Assembly (NCBI GenBank): GCA_003543135.1
Contig: DPJG01000014.1
Coordinates: forward strand, 1 to 44,489
Length of the DNA stretch: 44,489 nt
Origin: Rheinheimera sp.
GTDB taxonomy: Bacteria; Pseudomonadota; Gammaproteobacteria; Enterobacterales; Alteromonadaceae
Direction of reading: 5' to 3'
Part shown: positions 15,658-23,973 of the stretch, piece after piece
Numbering within the stretch: the stretch's first letter is position 1
Layout of the letters: each line of letters starts with the position of its first letter
The notes under the pieces: generated by a model
What the model saw: the letters and a program-made list of their open reading frames with translations, nothing else
Told to the model about the DNA's origin: nothing
The model's database searches: none
Position numbers and translations under genes: made by a program

Positions 15658-15978
15658 ATGGCAGGGAAATATCCGGACAAAATCCGCGAATTAGAACTTT
15701 ATGATGGTCGTTTTGATGCTTACCGGCTCCAAGCGAAGGGGGCTGAGGTGCTGTTTGCCTCTTATCAGGCAGGTATGCAAATTCTGGCGCATCAGCATGA
15801 TACCGACAACTATGGCGTTATTATCCGCGGTGAGCTGATTTTAACCATGCAGGGTGAAAGCCGCCGTTTTGGCGTGGGCGACTGGTACCATGTGCCGGCT
15901 TTTTGTGAACATGCCGCCCGTTTTGAGGTGGAAACCGACGAGATAGAGTTTTGGTTTCTGCCCAAAAGCCCGGATTAA
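15658..15978 (+). CDS. Small cupin domain protein
   Basis: A 106-residue single-domain cupin. Seen: AGMQILAHQHDTDNYGVIIRGELILTMQG has the motif 1 pattern G(X)5HxH(X)3-4E(X)6G with HQH as probable metal ligands, and GDWYHVPAFCEHAARFEVE is motif 2 with a His. The ribosome site AAAGGA lies inside the end of the preceding membrane protein gene. Role is unknown; the linkage suggests it works with that membrane protein. Confidence 0.8.
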   Translation: MAGKYPDKIRELELYDGRFDAYRLQAKGAEVLFASYQAGMQILAHQHDTDNYGVIIRGELILTMQGESRRFGVGDWYHVPAFCEHAARFEVETDEIEFWFLPKSPD

Positions 15979-16051
15979 ATTTTCCAGCGTCGTTGTCACA
16001 ACGGCTATAGCAGACGCAGCTCTCTGGCAAACAAACCGCGTCAAGCGTTGT

Positions 16052-16900
16052 TTACTCAGAAATGCCGTTATTGAGCAATGCCGTTGTTGATTGGTGATTG
16101 GCTGCTGCAGGAGTCGCCAATAACTTATCCAGTAACCAGGCCAGACGCACCGCCGCCTGAAACATCCGGGTTTCAACCACAGGACCGTCGCGTAGCACGG
16201 CCTGCTCGTCTATTAACATGCCTGGGCGATATGCCTGATACACTTTTTGCGTTTGTCTAAGCGATTCATTGGCCCACAAAAGCGCATCGCCTTGTTGCCA
16301 GCTGCGGATGTTGTGCTTATTCACAGCTGCAAATTTTTGTTGTAATAAATGCGCATTTTCGTCATAACCCAGAGCGCGCAAAAGGCCGCTGTCCCAGACC
16401 CCATGTAAATTGCTTGGCTGTTTTAAAAAATACACCGCTGTTTTATTGCCGCCTAAATCGTCGGCATAACTCACATGCAGAGGCTGATGTAAGTCGGCAA
16501 CAAAATGGCTTAAAAACAATAAAGATTGCAGTTTTTGTACTGAATGTTCAGTGGTTTTTAGTACTGCACTGTGATGGCGGATGGCCGAAAGTAAACAACC
16601 CACACTGGCACAATCTTTGTGTTCAACTGTGCGGGCGTCTCGTTTTACATTCATAAAATGGTGTGGTTTGCTGTAGCTAAAGGCGGGCTCATTGCGCGCT
16701 TCATCCGGCCAGACACAACCCTGGGCAAAAGTTTCACCCGGCTTTAATTGCAGCAAAGCTGTAATTTGTTGTTGAGTTTGTGCTGTTGCCTGCTGATAGG
16801 CCAGCTGGCAAATTTGCTGATGGCCGGTGCGGCCAAAAGCAAAGGCCTGTGATGAATAAGCCAAAGCAAGCAGGACACTGCATAAAAAAATAAAACGCAT
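16052..16900 (-). CDS. S1/P1-type nuclease, exported
   Basis: A 282-residue secreted phospholipase C/P1-nuclease fold enzyme. After the signal peptide (1-21, cleaved at AFA) the mature chain would begin FGRTGHQ. In S1/P1 enzymes the mature N-terminus is Trp and its backbone ligates zinc; here it is Phe. All other zinc ligands are visible: His in GRTGHQ, Asp in VWPDEAR, His in KPHHFMNV, His-Asp-His in LSHFVADLHQPLH, and NLHGVWDS. Family activity is cutting single-stranded DNA and RNA and removing 3' phosphate. Start at 16900 follows GGAG and places the signal peptide at the very N-terminus. RlmJ lies 46 bp upstream on the same strand. Confidence 0.88.
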   Translation of the reverse strand: MRFIFLCSVLLALAYSSQAFAFGRTGHQQICQLAYQQATAQTQQQITALLQLKPGETFAQGCVWPDEARNEPAFSYSKPHHFMNVKRDARTVEHKDCASVGCLLSAIRHHSAVLKTTEHSVQKLQSLLFLSHFVADLHQPLHVSYADDLGGNKTAVYFLKQPSNLHGVWDSGLLRALGYDENAHLLQQKFAAVNKHNIRSWQQGDALLWANESLRQTQKVYQAYRPGMLIDEQAVLRDGPVVETRMFQAAVRLAWLLDKLLATPAAANHQSTTALLNNGISE

Positions 16901-16945
16901 AAAAACTCCGATGTTTTGTAGAGATAACCTCAGCAACAGCAGTTG

Positions 16946-17797
16946 TTATTCCGGCACCAGTTCAGTGACTTGCCAGCTGGCTGCCCCCTCCGACAGCAGA
17001 TCGGAAATTTCCGCCAAAGCGGCTTTTATATCTGCCGCCAGAGTGTAAGGCGGGTTGATCACCAGCATACCTGAGCCTGTCATGCCAAAACCTTCGCTGT
17101 CGGCTTTGGGGCAATATTCAATGCGTAACTGGTTGCGAATGCCGGTATTTTTAATAGCGTCAATCACAGCTTCAATGCTGCTGCGCTCAATCACCGGATA
17201 CCAGATGGCATAGGTCGCTTGTGGAAAACGCTGATAGGCCAGCTGTAAACCTTTGACCAGATCCTGATATTCGGTTTTTAGCTCGTAGGGCGGATCAATC
17301 AGCACCAGACCGCGTTTATGCAGCGGTGGCAACATGGCTTTGAAACCGGCGTAAGCGTCCATTTGTTCGATACGGCTAAAACCTCGTTGTAAAAACTGCG
17401 TCTGCAATAATGGAAAATCCGTTGGATGCAGCTCAGTGGCCTGAATACTGTCGGTTGGTCGCAGCAGCATTTTGGCAATGGCAGGGGAACCCGGATAAAA
17501 GGCTAAATTCCCGTCAGGGTTGAGCTCTTTAATCAAATCAAGATAGGTATTCAGCGCCGTGCTTAAAAAAGCGCCTTGTTGCGCTTTGGCCATTAAGCGG
17601 CCAATACCGTCTTTATATTCACCGGTTTTTTGCGCTTGCTCAGAAGCCAGGCTGTATAAACCAGCGCCAGCGTGGCTGTCGTGGTAACAAAACGGTTTAT
17701 CTTTTTTCTTTAAATACAAAATGATAGCAACTTCGACCAGATGTTTAATCACATCTGCATGATTACCGGCGTGATAGCTGTGGCGATAACTCAGCAT
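16946..17797 (-). CDS. rlmJ: 23S rRNA (adenine-N6)-methyltransferase RlmJ
   Basis: A 283-residue methyltransferase matching RlmJ, which makes m6A2030 in 23S rRNA. Seen: the conserved opening MLSYRHSYHAGNHADVIKH, SAM motif HDSHAGAGLYSL, FYPGSPAIAKMLLRP, and the N6-adenine catalytic motif LIDPPYELKTEY (DPPY). Start 17797 is chosen because it reproduces the E. coli N-terminus and follows GGAGCC; a start seven codons earlier is not needed. The downstream nuclease is probably co-transcribed. Confidence 0.94.
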   Translation of the reverse strand: MLSYRHSYHAGNHADVIKHLVEVAIILYLKKKDKPFCYHDSHAGAGLYSLASEQAQKTGEYKDGIGRLMAKAQQGAFLSTALNTYLDLIKELNPDGNLAFYPGSPAIAKMLLRPTDSIQATELHPTDFPLLQTQFLQRGFSRIEQMDAYAGFKAMLPPLHKRGLVLIDPPYELKTEYQDLVKGLQLAYQRFPQATYAIWYPVIERSSIEAVIDAIKNTGIRNQLRIEYCPKADSEGFGMTGSGMLVINPPYTLAADIKAALAEISDLLSEGAASWQVTELVPE

Positions 17798-17992
17798 AAA
17801 ATAAGGCTCCGGGCGCAAAACTGGCCGTTAGTATACAAAAAAGCCTGCAAGCTTACTGCTTCAGGCGACAAACTCAAGTTGAATCTACGATGCACCCGGC
17901 AATTAGGTTAGAATAAGCGATATTTTGGCCGCGGCTGCGGCAGTTTGTGCAAGCCTCTGCAGAGGGCTGCACTTTTAGTCAAGGAATCAGCT

Positions 17993-19009
17993 GTGTCAGC
18001 AGAAACAAAATCAGGTCGGCCACAAGGCAAAAAACCGACAGCAAAACGTTTTCAATCGGACGCTAAACCAGCGCACACTTCAGGCCGCGCGGAGCATGCA
18101 TCCTCAGGCCGGCATAAAACCGCAGAGCGCGAAAAAAATGCCGAAAAAAGTGAAAACCTGCTGCACAAACCCTGGATGAAAAACGGCAAAAAAATGGCTG
18201 CAGACCAGCCAAAACAGCACAAAGCCGAGACCACATCTGCCAAAACTGTCAGCGCAGCCCTGCTGAAACAACACAAAATGGAAGAAAGCAAAGTGCAGGG
18301 GGAAAATGCCTGCCGGGTGTGTTTTCGCGAGCGGCCGGATGCAGTGGTCAAAATGTATTTGGAACAGAGCATGGCTGCCAAATTTGCTGATGTGATGAAG
18401 TATCTGGCGGCCAATAAAAAAGCCTACCATCTGGTTGATAGTGACGAGCTTGAAAAAATCAGCGGCAGCTCTCATCACGGTGGTGTGGTTTTTGTCGTAA
18501 AACGCAAGCCGGAACAAACACTTGCAGCTTATCTGGCCGCCAATAAGCATAAAAAACACGACTGTTTATTGGCGCTGGACGGGGTCGGCAACCCGCATAA
18601 CCTTGGCGCTATAGTACGTAGCTGTGCCCATTTTGGTGTACAGGGGGTCATTATGACCCAACCCGATTTATTACAATCCGGCGCAGCCGCCCGCACCGCC
18701 GAAGGTGGCGTGGAGTTTGTGGCAGGTTTGGCCTGTGATCATCTGCCTCTGGCACTGAAACTGTGTAAAGAAGCAGGTTATAGCCTGATCACCACCTCAA
18801 GCCACGCCGGTGTTTCTTTGTATAACAGCAAACTTGGTAACAAAGTGGTGGTGGTGTTTGGCGAAGAGATGGACGGTGTCTCCAAACAGGTGGCCAACAG
18901 CACAGATGTGGCGCTGCAAATTCCTGGCACCGGCAAAGTCGAGTCTTTGAATGTCAGTGTGGCGGCCAGTCTGATTTTAGGCGAGTGGTATCGTCAGCAG
19001 CAAAGCTGA
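17993..19009 (+). CDS. yfiF: TrmH/SpoU-family RNA 2'-O-methyltransferase, YfiF-like
   Basis: A 338-residue SPOUT methyltransferase. Three SpoU motifs are visible: LALDGVGNPHNLGAIVRSCAHFG (motif 1, N and R), VVVFGEEMDGVSKQV (motif 2) and LQIPGTGKVESLNVSVAASLIL (motif 3). In front of it is the substrate-binding domain (VCFRERPDAVVKMYLEQSM ... YHLVDSDELEKISGSSHHGGVVFVV). The first 95 residues are Lys-rich and disordered-looking, like YfiF, which suggests nonspecific RNA binding. Target nucleotide is unknown. Start GTG 17993 is preferred since AAGGA lies seven bases upstream; a GTG at 17945 is an alternative. Confidence 0.85.
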   Translation: MSAETKSGRPQGKKPTAKRFQSDAKPAHTSGRAEHASSGRHKTAEREKNAEKSENLLHKPWMKNGKKMAADQPKQHKAETTSAKTVSAALLKQHKMEESKVQGENACRVCFRERPDAVVKMYLEQSMAAKFADVMKYLAANKKAYHLVDSDELEKISGSSHHGGVVFVVKRKPEQTLAAYLAANKHKKHDCLLALDGVGNPHNLGAIVRSCAHFGVQGVIMTQPDLLQSGAAARTAEGGVEFVAGLACDHLPLALKLCKEAGYSLITTSSHAGVSLYNSKLGNKVVVVFGEEMDGVSKQVANSTDVALQIPGTGKVESLNVSVAASLILGEWYRQQQS

Positions 19010-19123
19010 TCATTTTTTGTCCTGTCGTACTGACAGAATCAGCATTTGCTGATTATCTTGTGAAGCTGGTCCTGGTGCTCATCAGGGCCAGATCAGAACG
19101 CAGTCCTTCACGAGGAGTTTTCC

Positions 19124-19651
19124 ATGCACGATCAAACCAGCTTATTGCTGCTTATTAAATCGTTGAAAGATCAGCAGATCAGTCAGGATCAATTTTACCG
19201 TCAATTAACCCAAACCATTACCAAAGCCCTGGGCTGCAGCCGGGCCAGTCTCTGGTTATATTCAGATGCACTGCTGCAGGAAATTATTGCGGTCGACCTG
19301 TATGACTCGCTTAAAGATGAGCATTATCAGGGCATTGCTTTACATGAAGATGATTTTGCCCCTTATTTTGAAGCCATGCGCCGGGATGGCGGTATTGATG
19401 CTGCAGTAGCCGCAGAACATCCAGCAACCTATTGTTTTAATGAGCTTTATTTTGAGCCGAATGATATCTATTCGTTACTGGACGTAGGGATCCGTTATCA
19501 GGGGCAATTGGTCGGGGTCTTTTGTTGTGAGCAGGTGGGCGAAGTGATGGTTTGGACGGAGCAGCAGAAGTTGTACCTGGAGCAAGCAGGCAAATTGATT
19601 ACTTTTGCGTTAAAACCGCTGTTGCAGCAAAAGTTTTCCGCTTTATTCTAA
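19124..19651 (+). CDS. GAF-domain protein
   Basis: A 175-residue single-domain protein. The GAF fold is indicated by FYRQLTQTITKALGCSRASLWLYSDA, YDSLKDEHYQGIALHEDDFAPYFEAM and the final VGIRYQGQLVGVFCCEQVGEVMVWTEQQKLYLEQAGKLITFAL. No other output domain is attached. GAF modules bind small ligands or haem and act as sensors; the partner is unknown. The start at 19124 follows GAGGAG. Its upstream neighbour is the yfiF-like gene, and a terminator follows it. Confidence 0.78.
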   Translation: MHDQTSLLLLIKSLKDQQISQDQFYRQLTQTITKALGCSRASLWLYSDALLQEIIAVDLYDSLKDEHYQGIALHEDDFAPYFEAMRRDGGIDAAVAAEHPATYCFNELYFEPNDIYSLLDVGIRYQGQLVGVFCCEQVGEVMVWTEQQKLYLEQAGKLITFALKPLLQQKFSALF

Positions 19652-19698
19652 CCCTTGAACCGCTAAGCTGCTGTTGTTTACCAGGTTCATCACCCCAA

Positions 19699-19733
19699 GG
19701 CCTGATAGCCATTGTGCTGTCAGGCTTTTAACG
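19699..19733. terminator. Putative shared terminator
   Basis: GCCTGATAGC pairs with GCTGTCAGGC with one G-U or mismatch step across CATTGT, followed by TTTT. It ends the GAF gene transcript and overlaps the stop codon of the convergent small gene. Confidence 0.6.
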
Positions 19734-20064
19734 CTTCAGCCAGTTGCTGACTGACCGCCAGCACCAGGCTTAAATCTGCTTCGAATGGATCTTTAACTAA
19801 TTCCCGGATCACAATGTCAGCCAGTTGGATCAGATCCTGCCGAAGTTCGGCCGGGTAAGGATGTTCATCGTCCTGCAATCTTGCTCTTAACGTCACCCAA
19901 AAAAACCGGCAGTCGGCCATCACCTGTAAACGGGCAAATTCATCTTCACCGGCCAGACAATGGCTGAGCTGATAACATAATCTGGCAAAAATTTGTTGCT
20001 CCAGCGTTTTACTCTGCAGCCCCAGCACACTGTGTTGTTGATAACGTTCAATGGCTTGTTTCAT
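19720..20064 (-). CDS. Unknown small helical protein
   Basis: A 114-residue soluble protein, all helical in appearance: MKQAIERYQQHSVLGLQSKTLEQQIFARLCYQLSHCLAGEDEFARLQVMADCRFFWVTLRARLQDDEHPYPAELRQDL. This pattern of Gln/Leu heptads and a central FFWVTLRARLQDD block resembles FlaF-type or flagellar biosynthesis regulator proteins. In some bacteria FlaF (flagellar biosynthesis regulator) reads MxxAIxRYQ...; the resemblance MKQAIERYQQ... FWxxLRxxLQDD is suggestive and I infer FlaF-like with moderate doubt. The next gene upstream on the same strand is a flagellin-like protein, which fits. Confidence 0.6.
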   Translation of the reverse strand: MKQAIERYQQHSVLGLQSKTLEQQIFARLCYQLSHCLAGEDEFARLQVMADCRFFWVTLRARLQDDEHPYPAELRQDLIQLADIVIRELVKDPFEADLSLVLAVSQQLAEALKA

Positions 20065-20145
20065 ATCTTTTTCTGTTGTGCTGGCCTGTTGCAGTTTAAT
20101 GGTTGTGTGGCGTTAAGCTATGGGTCAAAACCCCGCATCGAGGTT

Positions 20146-20174
20146 AAAACAAAGCGGCTTATTAACAAAGCCGC
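20146..20174 (-). terminator. Putative terminator of the flagellin-like gene
   Basis: Read on the minus strand, GCGGCTT and AAGCCGC pair across a seven-base loop and are followed by TTTGTTTT. It lies between the end of the flagellin-like gene and the start of the small helical protein gene. Confidence 0.55.
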
Positions 20175-20232
20175 CTGTGTGTTCAGTTGTGACTGTATGC
20201 CTCTGGCGGGCTAAGGCCACTGCGCCAAGAGG

Positions 20233-21081
20233 TTAACTAAATAAGGACAATATACTGTTATTGTTTTTGCTGTTACCGCCAGACAAACCTTCCAGCTGGC
20301 TTTTGATACGTTCAGCGGCCGAGCGGGCAAATTCCAGTGCTTTTTCTTTTTGTTGTTCTTTTTCTGCCGATAAAGAACCACTGCCATTTTTGGCGTTTTC
20401 CAGTTGCTGTACCGACTTTGCCACAGCTGTGCTGGTTTCAAGACGGCTACTGATATCTTTGTCGGCTTCTTTTAACCTGCTGGCAGTGCTACTGGTTACT
20501 TTTTCGGCATTGGCCAGTGAGCCCGCCTGTTGCTCGTTGCCATCGAGTAAGGCTCTGGCTTGGGCTGAGGAAGTGATTTTTTCCGGTAATAACAGGCCTT
20601 TGGCCGATTTGCTGCTGGCGACTTCCATTTCACCACCTCTGGTGTTGGTGGACACACTCATATTTTTATCATCACGCAGCAAATTGGTTTTGCTGTCACC
20701 GGTTTTAACTGTGGCTTTGTCCTGGCTTGCGACAATGTTTTCTCTGAGTTTCTGATAATCCGCCTGCAGCTTCTCACGCTCTTTATTGCTGATGCTGTCA
20801 TCGGCCAGTTGAGTGGCGACTTCGCGCACTTGTTTTAAGCTGTTGCCAATTTCTTTATTGGCGCTGCTGGCGGCGCTGATGGCTGTTTTAGCATTGGCCT
20901 GGCTTTGTTGTACTGCGGTATAACGTTCGCTTTCACGGCTGCGGTTGGAGGCTGTGGCAGAGTTCTGTGTTGTGGCTTGGGTTGTTGCCTGAGTTGTACT
21001 TTGGCTGGCAGACACATTCTGACTGGCGTTGAGCTGACTGCTCTGCACCGACTGCACATAACTGGAAATGGTAAGGGCCAT
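20233..21081 (-). CDS. Flagellin-like orphan coiled-coil protein
   Basis: A 282-residue protein of unrecognised family. Its opening MALTISSYVQSVQSSQLNASQN is like a flagellin start, and residues about 65-115 (ANKEIGNSLKQVREVATQLADDSISNKEREKLQADYQKLRENI) match the flagellin D1 pattern (N-x-L-x-x-I/V-R-E-L/V-A...S-x-x-E/D-R-x-x-L-Q). There is no C-terminal flagellin D0 block; the protein ends NNNSILSLFS. It is rich in Ser, Thr, Gln and Ala, and mostly helical. It could be a decayed flagellin paralogue, a secreted flagellar-type protein or an unrelated coiled coil. Start 21081 is chosen from this resemblance and avoids an unlikely upstream extension. Confidence 0.6.
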   Translation of the reverse strand: MALTISSYVQSVQSSQLNASQNVSASQSTTQATTQATTQNSATASNRSRESERYTAVQQSQANAKTAISAASSANKEIGNSLKQVREVATQLADDSISNKEREKLQADYQKLRENIVASQDKATVKTGDSKTNLLRDDKNMSVSTNTRGGEMEVASSKSAKGLLLPEKITSSAQARALLDGNEQQAGSLANAEKVTSSTASRLKEADKDISSRLETSTAVAKSVQQLENAKNGSGSLSAEKEQQKEKALEFARSAAERIKSQLEGLSGGNSKNNNSILSLFS

Positions 21082-21155
21082 GGTAAAACTCCGCGCTGTT
21101 AGGGGTAACTTACAGAGTTTACCTAAGGATGGCGCAATATGCTGCTTAAATAGGC

Positions 21156-21185
21156 AAATAAGCGGCAAAAAATTGCCGCTTATTT
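21156..21185. terminator. Terminator hairpin
   Basis: A perfect 13-bp stem AAATAAGCGGCAA / TTGCCGCTTATTT with an AAAA loop. On the minus strand it lies downstream of the DDGSGD lipoprotein gene and upstream of the flagellin-like gene, and so separates the two. Confidence 0.7.
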
Positions 21186-21305
21186 AGTCTGTATTGTAAA
21201 GCTAACTGCTGCGCTGCTGAGACGGGCAGCGTTTATAACCAGGGAGGGCATTTGGCACTGCAAGTAACGCTCAGCTTGTTGCTTTAAATCTACCAGGATT
21301 TGGCA

Positions 21306-22037
21306 TCAGTCTTCGGCAATATTGACCGGGCCATTAATCTGGCTGATCTTTAAATCACCTGAGCCGTCATCATCGATAGTCAAACCCAAACTTTGTTCAA
21401 CTCTGATATCGCCAGAGCCGTCGTCAATAGTAACTATGCCACTGATTAGACTGATGTTTATATCGCCTGAGCCATCATCAACTTTCACATCACCCTGAAT
21501 ATGGCTGATACGGATATCTCCAGAGCCGTCATCGAGCACAAGGCTGGCGCCGTTATCCACAAATAAGTCGCCTGAGCCATCGTCAATCCGAAGTGCACCT
21601 TGTAAGCCTTTAATATCAACGTCACCAGAGCCGTCGTCTAAAGTCAGCGCAAAACTGGCCGGCACTTTAACCACTAAATCAATATAAGGGCTGTTGCCAT
21701 AAGAAAAGCTGCGGTCAAAATCGGCGACCAGTTTGGCAGCATCTCCTTGTTTTTCCAGTGTTAATATCAGTTCCGATTCTTCGTTGTTATAAATTTGTGC
21801 CACCACTTCAATCTGAGTCCGGCCGGCTTCACCCTGAATTATTAAAGCTCCGGCGCCAGTGTCGGCCTGCAGTTGTTTTAAATTGGTGGCATCCAGTGTC
21901 AGCACCTGTTCGGAGTGATCCAGCGAGGCCGAGCCCGGGCCACCGACGTGAATAATACAACCGTTTAAAAAAACGGCGGCAGCAACGGCAAAAGCAACAG
22001 GTTTAATAAGGTTCAGACGATTTATTTTAGTTGTCAT
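21306..22037 (-). CDS. DDGSGD-repeat lipoprotein (DUF4097-like)
   Basis: A 243-residue lipoprotein. The signal peptide (VAFAVAAAVFLNGC) ends in a lipobox-type LNGC with Cys near residue 27. The N-terminal half has the pattern VLTLDATNLKQLQADTGAGALIIQGE; the C-terminal half (about residues 133-240) is six units of about 17-19 residues, each built as LxLDDGSGDIxIxxIxG. Such regular beta units fold into a one-sided beta solenoid in DUF4097 proteins. The acidic DDGSGD turns resemble calcium-binding turns, but calcium binding is only a possibility. Start 22037 follows AAGGAA; the upstream in-frame start would bury the signal peptide. Function is unknown. Confidence 0.75.
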   Translation of the reverse strand: MTTKINRLNLIKPVAFAVAAAVFLNGCIIHVGGPGSASLDHSEQVLTLDATNLKQLQADTGAGALIIQGEAGRTQIEVVAQIYNNEESELILTLEKQGDAAKLVADFDRSFSYGNSPYIDLVVKVPASFALTLDDGSGDVDIKGLQGALRIDDGSGDLFVDNGASLVLDDGSGDIRISHIQGDVKVDDGSGDINISLISGIVTIDDGSGDIRVEQSLGLTIDDDGSGDLKISQINGPVNIAED

Positions 22038-22214
22038 AACAATTCCTTGTGGAGTTTGAATGTCACGGGAACGCAAATTAGATGCCATGATTTAAACCCT
22101 TTTAAATCAATTGCTTAATTTTTGGATCGCTGCGGAAGGGGAAGCAAAATATTAAAAATTAGTGATTTTCACCACTTTTTTGCCTGCAATAAAATAGCCA
22201 GTGACAGGCTGATG

Positions 22215-22880
22215 TTAACCTGCTCTGGCTTGTTGTCTGGCGAGTTGCTGATATCGCTTAAACAGAATTTCCACTCTTTTGACATAAGCTTTGGTTTCAG
22301 CATAAGGCGGAATGCCGGCATATTTGGCAACAGCTGAAGGGCCGGCGTTATAGGCAGCGCTGGCTAAACGGATATCCCCATTAAAATTTTGCAGAAGTTT
22401 TGCCAGATAAGCGCTACCGGCCAGAATATTACTGTGGCTGTCGAAACTGTTTTTGACACCAAGTTCACGTGCAGTTGCCGGCATCAGCTGCATTAAACCG
22501 CGTGCGCCTTGTTTGGACACAGCTCTTGGCTGAAAACCGGATTCGGCGTGGATCACTGCGCGGATCAAAGCCGGATCCAGCTGGTGGGTATTGGCGGCTA
22601 CTTCAATACTATCGGTAAACTTATCGGCAATAAGCCGGGTTTTTTGCCAGTCCAGATTGGAGTCAGGCCGGCAGGCGTAACAATCAAACTTCAGCAGTTT
22701 ATAAGGCTGATTAATAGGTGCCCGGTCGGAAAACGCCACTACGCCGTTTTTCTGGGTGTATTGATACACGTTGGCCGCGCTGGCTGGAAAACAGCTGACG
22801 CTAAGCGCCCATAACAGTGCAAGACCACAAGGCAGTGGCCTGACAACAGTTGGTTTTGTCTCAGTAATTAGCAGCGGCAT
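22215..22880 (-). CDS. Lytic transglycosylase, SLT type with N-terminal DUF4124-like domain
   Basis: A 221-residue exported peptidoglycan lyase. The signal segment is CGLALLWALSVSCFPASA (cut near residue 35). A short DUF4124-like strand block follows (VYQYTQKNGVVAFSDRAP). The SLT domain shows ALIRAVIHAESGFQPRAVSKQGARGLMQLMPATA, in which the Glu of HAESGF is catalytic, and SAAYNAGPSAVAKYAGIPPYAETKAYVKRV. Family role: cleaves glycan strands to 1,6-anhydro-muropeptides. Length is usual for this class. The start ATG 22880 has a weak ribosome site. Confidence 0.9.
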   Translation of the reverse strand: MPLLITETKPTVVRPLPCGLALLWALSVSCFPASAANVYQYTQKNGVVAFSDRAPINQPYKLLKFDCYACRPDSNLDWQKTRLIADKFTDSIEVAANTHQLDPALIRAVIHAESGFQPRAVSKQGARGLMQLMPATARELGVKNSFDSHSNILAGSAYLAKLLQNFNGDIRLASAAYNAGPSAVAKYAGIPPYAETKAYVKRVEILFKRYQQLARQQARAG

Positions 22881-23213
22881 TTTTACATCACAACAAAAGT
22901 TCTTTGGTTATCAAAGCTGGTTTTGCCGGCAAATGCAAGAAAAAAACCAGGGGACTTCGGCGGCAAACATAATCTAAGGTTTTGATTTTTAGATATTTGT
23001 TCCTAAAAGTACCCACTGGGTTGGTGCAAGGTGCTTTGCAGCAGCTTATTGTCGGGTTAAGGTAGCGCAGTTTTTTATTTTGCTGAAAACGCGGATTAAC
23101 TGTTCAGCACACAGCGTTTTTTGTGCTGTATTGTGCTTACCGCTTTTTCAGCCGCGACAGCAGTAACAAAGATTGCAGGTTCAGTTGATGCCTTCAAAGC
23201 ACGGGAGAATGAG
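22881..23213. other. Divergent intergenic region, nothing recognised
   Basis: This stretch separates the divergent transglycosylase and M24 genes and should carry promoters for both. It is AT-rich around 22975-23010. I see no tRNA, repeat, palindrome or clear operator. Confidence 0.5.
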
Positions 23214-23924
23214 ATGTCATTAGAACTAACAGCTGCAGGTGCTGGGCACAGTAAAGAGCGGGTAGGGCCGGATTTTTCTTTGCAGTTAATGCAGCAGGCG
23301 CAGCATAAAGCCTGGCAGGCGCTGCAGGCTATACAACGGGCATTAAAGCCGGGCATCAGCGAGGCAGATGCAGTGTTGCTTGGCAAAGAGATTTTAATGG
23401 CACATGGTGCACAAAGGTTGTGGCATCCGGTGATTATCCGTTTTGGCATGAATACCACCAAAACTTATGATGAGCCCTCAGATCGCAGTATCAGCTTAGC
23501 TGAAGATGACATTGTTTTTATTGATATAGGCCCGGTGTTTGAGGGCCACGAAGCCGATGTTGGCGCTACCTTTGTGCTTGGGCAGGATGAAGAAAAACAA
23601 CGTTGTGCCGACGCTGCTGCTTTGATTTTTCAGCAGGTGCGCGAACGTTGGCTGGATTTGGGCCTGACTGGCGAAGCTTTATACCAGTATGCCGAGCAGC
23701 TGTGCAGTGTGCTGGGGTATCAGCTGAATCTTGCCATTAAAGGCCACAGGTTAAGTGACTTCCCACACAAACTCTATCAGGGCGGCAGTTTAGGTGATTT
23801 TTCCGGGCAACCGAGGCCAGGCGTCTGGGTGCTGGAAATCCAGTTAAAACATCCAAGTTTGCCTTTTGGGGCTTTTTATGAAGATGTATTGCTGGCAACC
23901 GATGTTGAGCCAGCATTGAGCTGA
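23214..23924 (+). CDS. M24 family (creatinase/aminopeptidase fold) protein
   Basis: A 236-residue pita-bread-fold protein. The five metal ligands of the M24 family can be placed: Asp in FIDIGPVFEG, Asp in HEADVGATF, His in KGHRLSD, Glu in VLEIQLKHP, and Glu in FYEDVLL. It lacks the N-terminal domain of Xaa-Pro aminopeptidases, so it is a catalytic domain only. Substrate is unknown (Xaa-Pro peptides or a creatine-like compound). The start at 23214 follows GGGAGA; a longer frame starting at 23121 would add a hydrophobic segment without a good ribosome site. Confidence 0.8.
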   Translation: MSLELTAAGAGHSKERVGPDFSLQLMQQAQHKAWQALQAIQRALKPGISEADAVLLGKEILMAHGAQRLWHPVIIRFGMNTTKTYDEPSDRSISLAEDDIVFIDIGPVFEGHEADVGATFVLGQDEEKQRCADAAALIFQQVRERWLDLGLTGEALYQYAEQLCSVLGYQLNLAIKGHRLSDFPHKLYQGGSLGDFSGQPRPGVWVLEIQLKHPSLPFGAFYEDVLLATDVEPALS

Positions 23925-23973
23925 CAAATGCTGGCGGCACTTGTTGAGTCAAGTCGGGCGAAGGGCGGCAAGC

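Noticed and set aside
20261-20755. Long plus-strand open frame opposite the flagellin-like gene
   Set aside because: Shadow of the minus-strand gene; composition is Ser/Leu/Phe-rich as expected from the complement of a Ser/Lys/Gln-rich gene.
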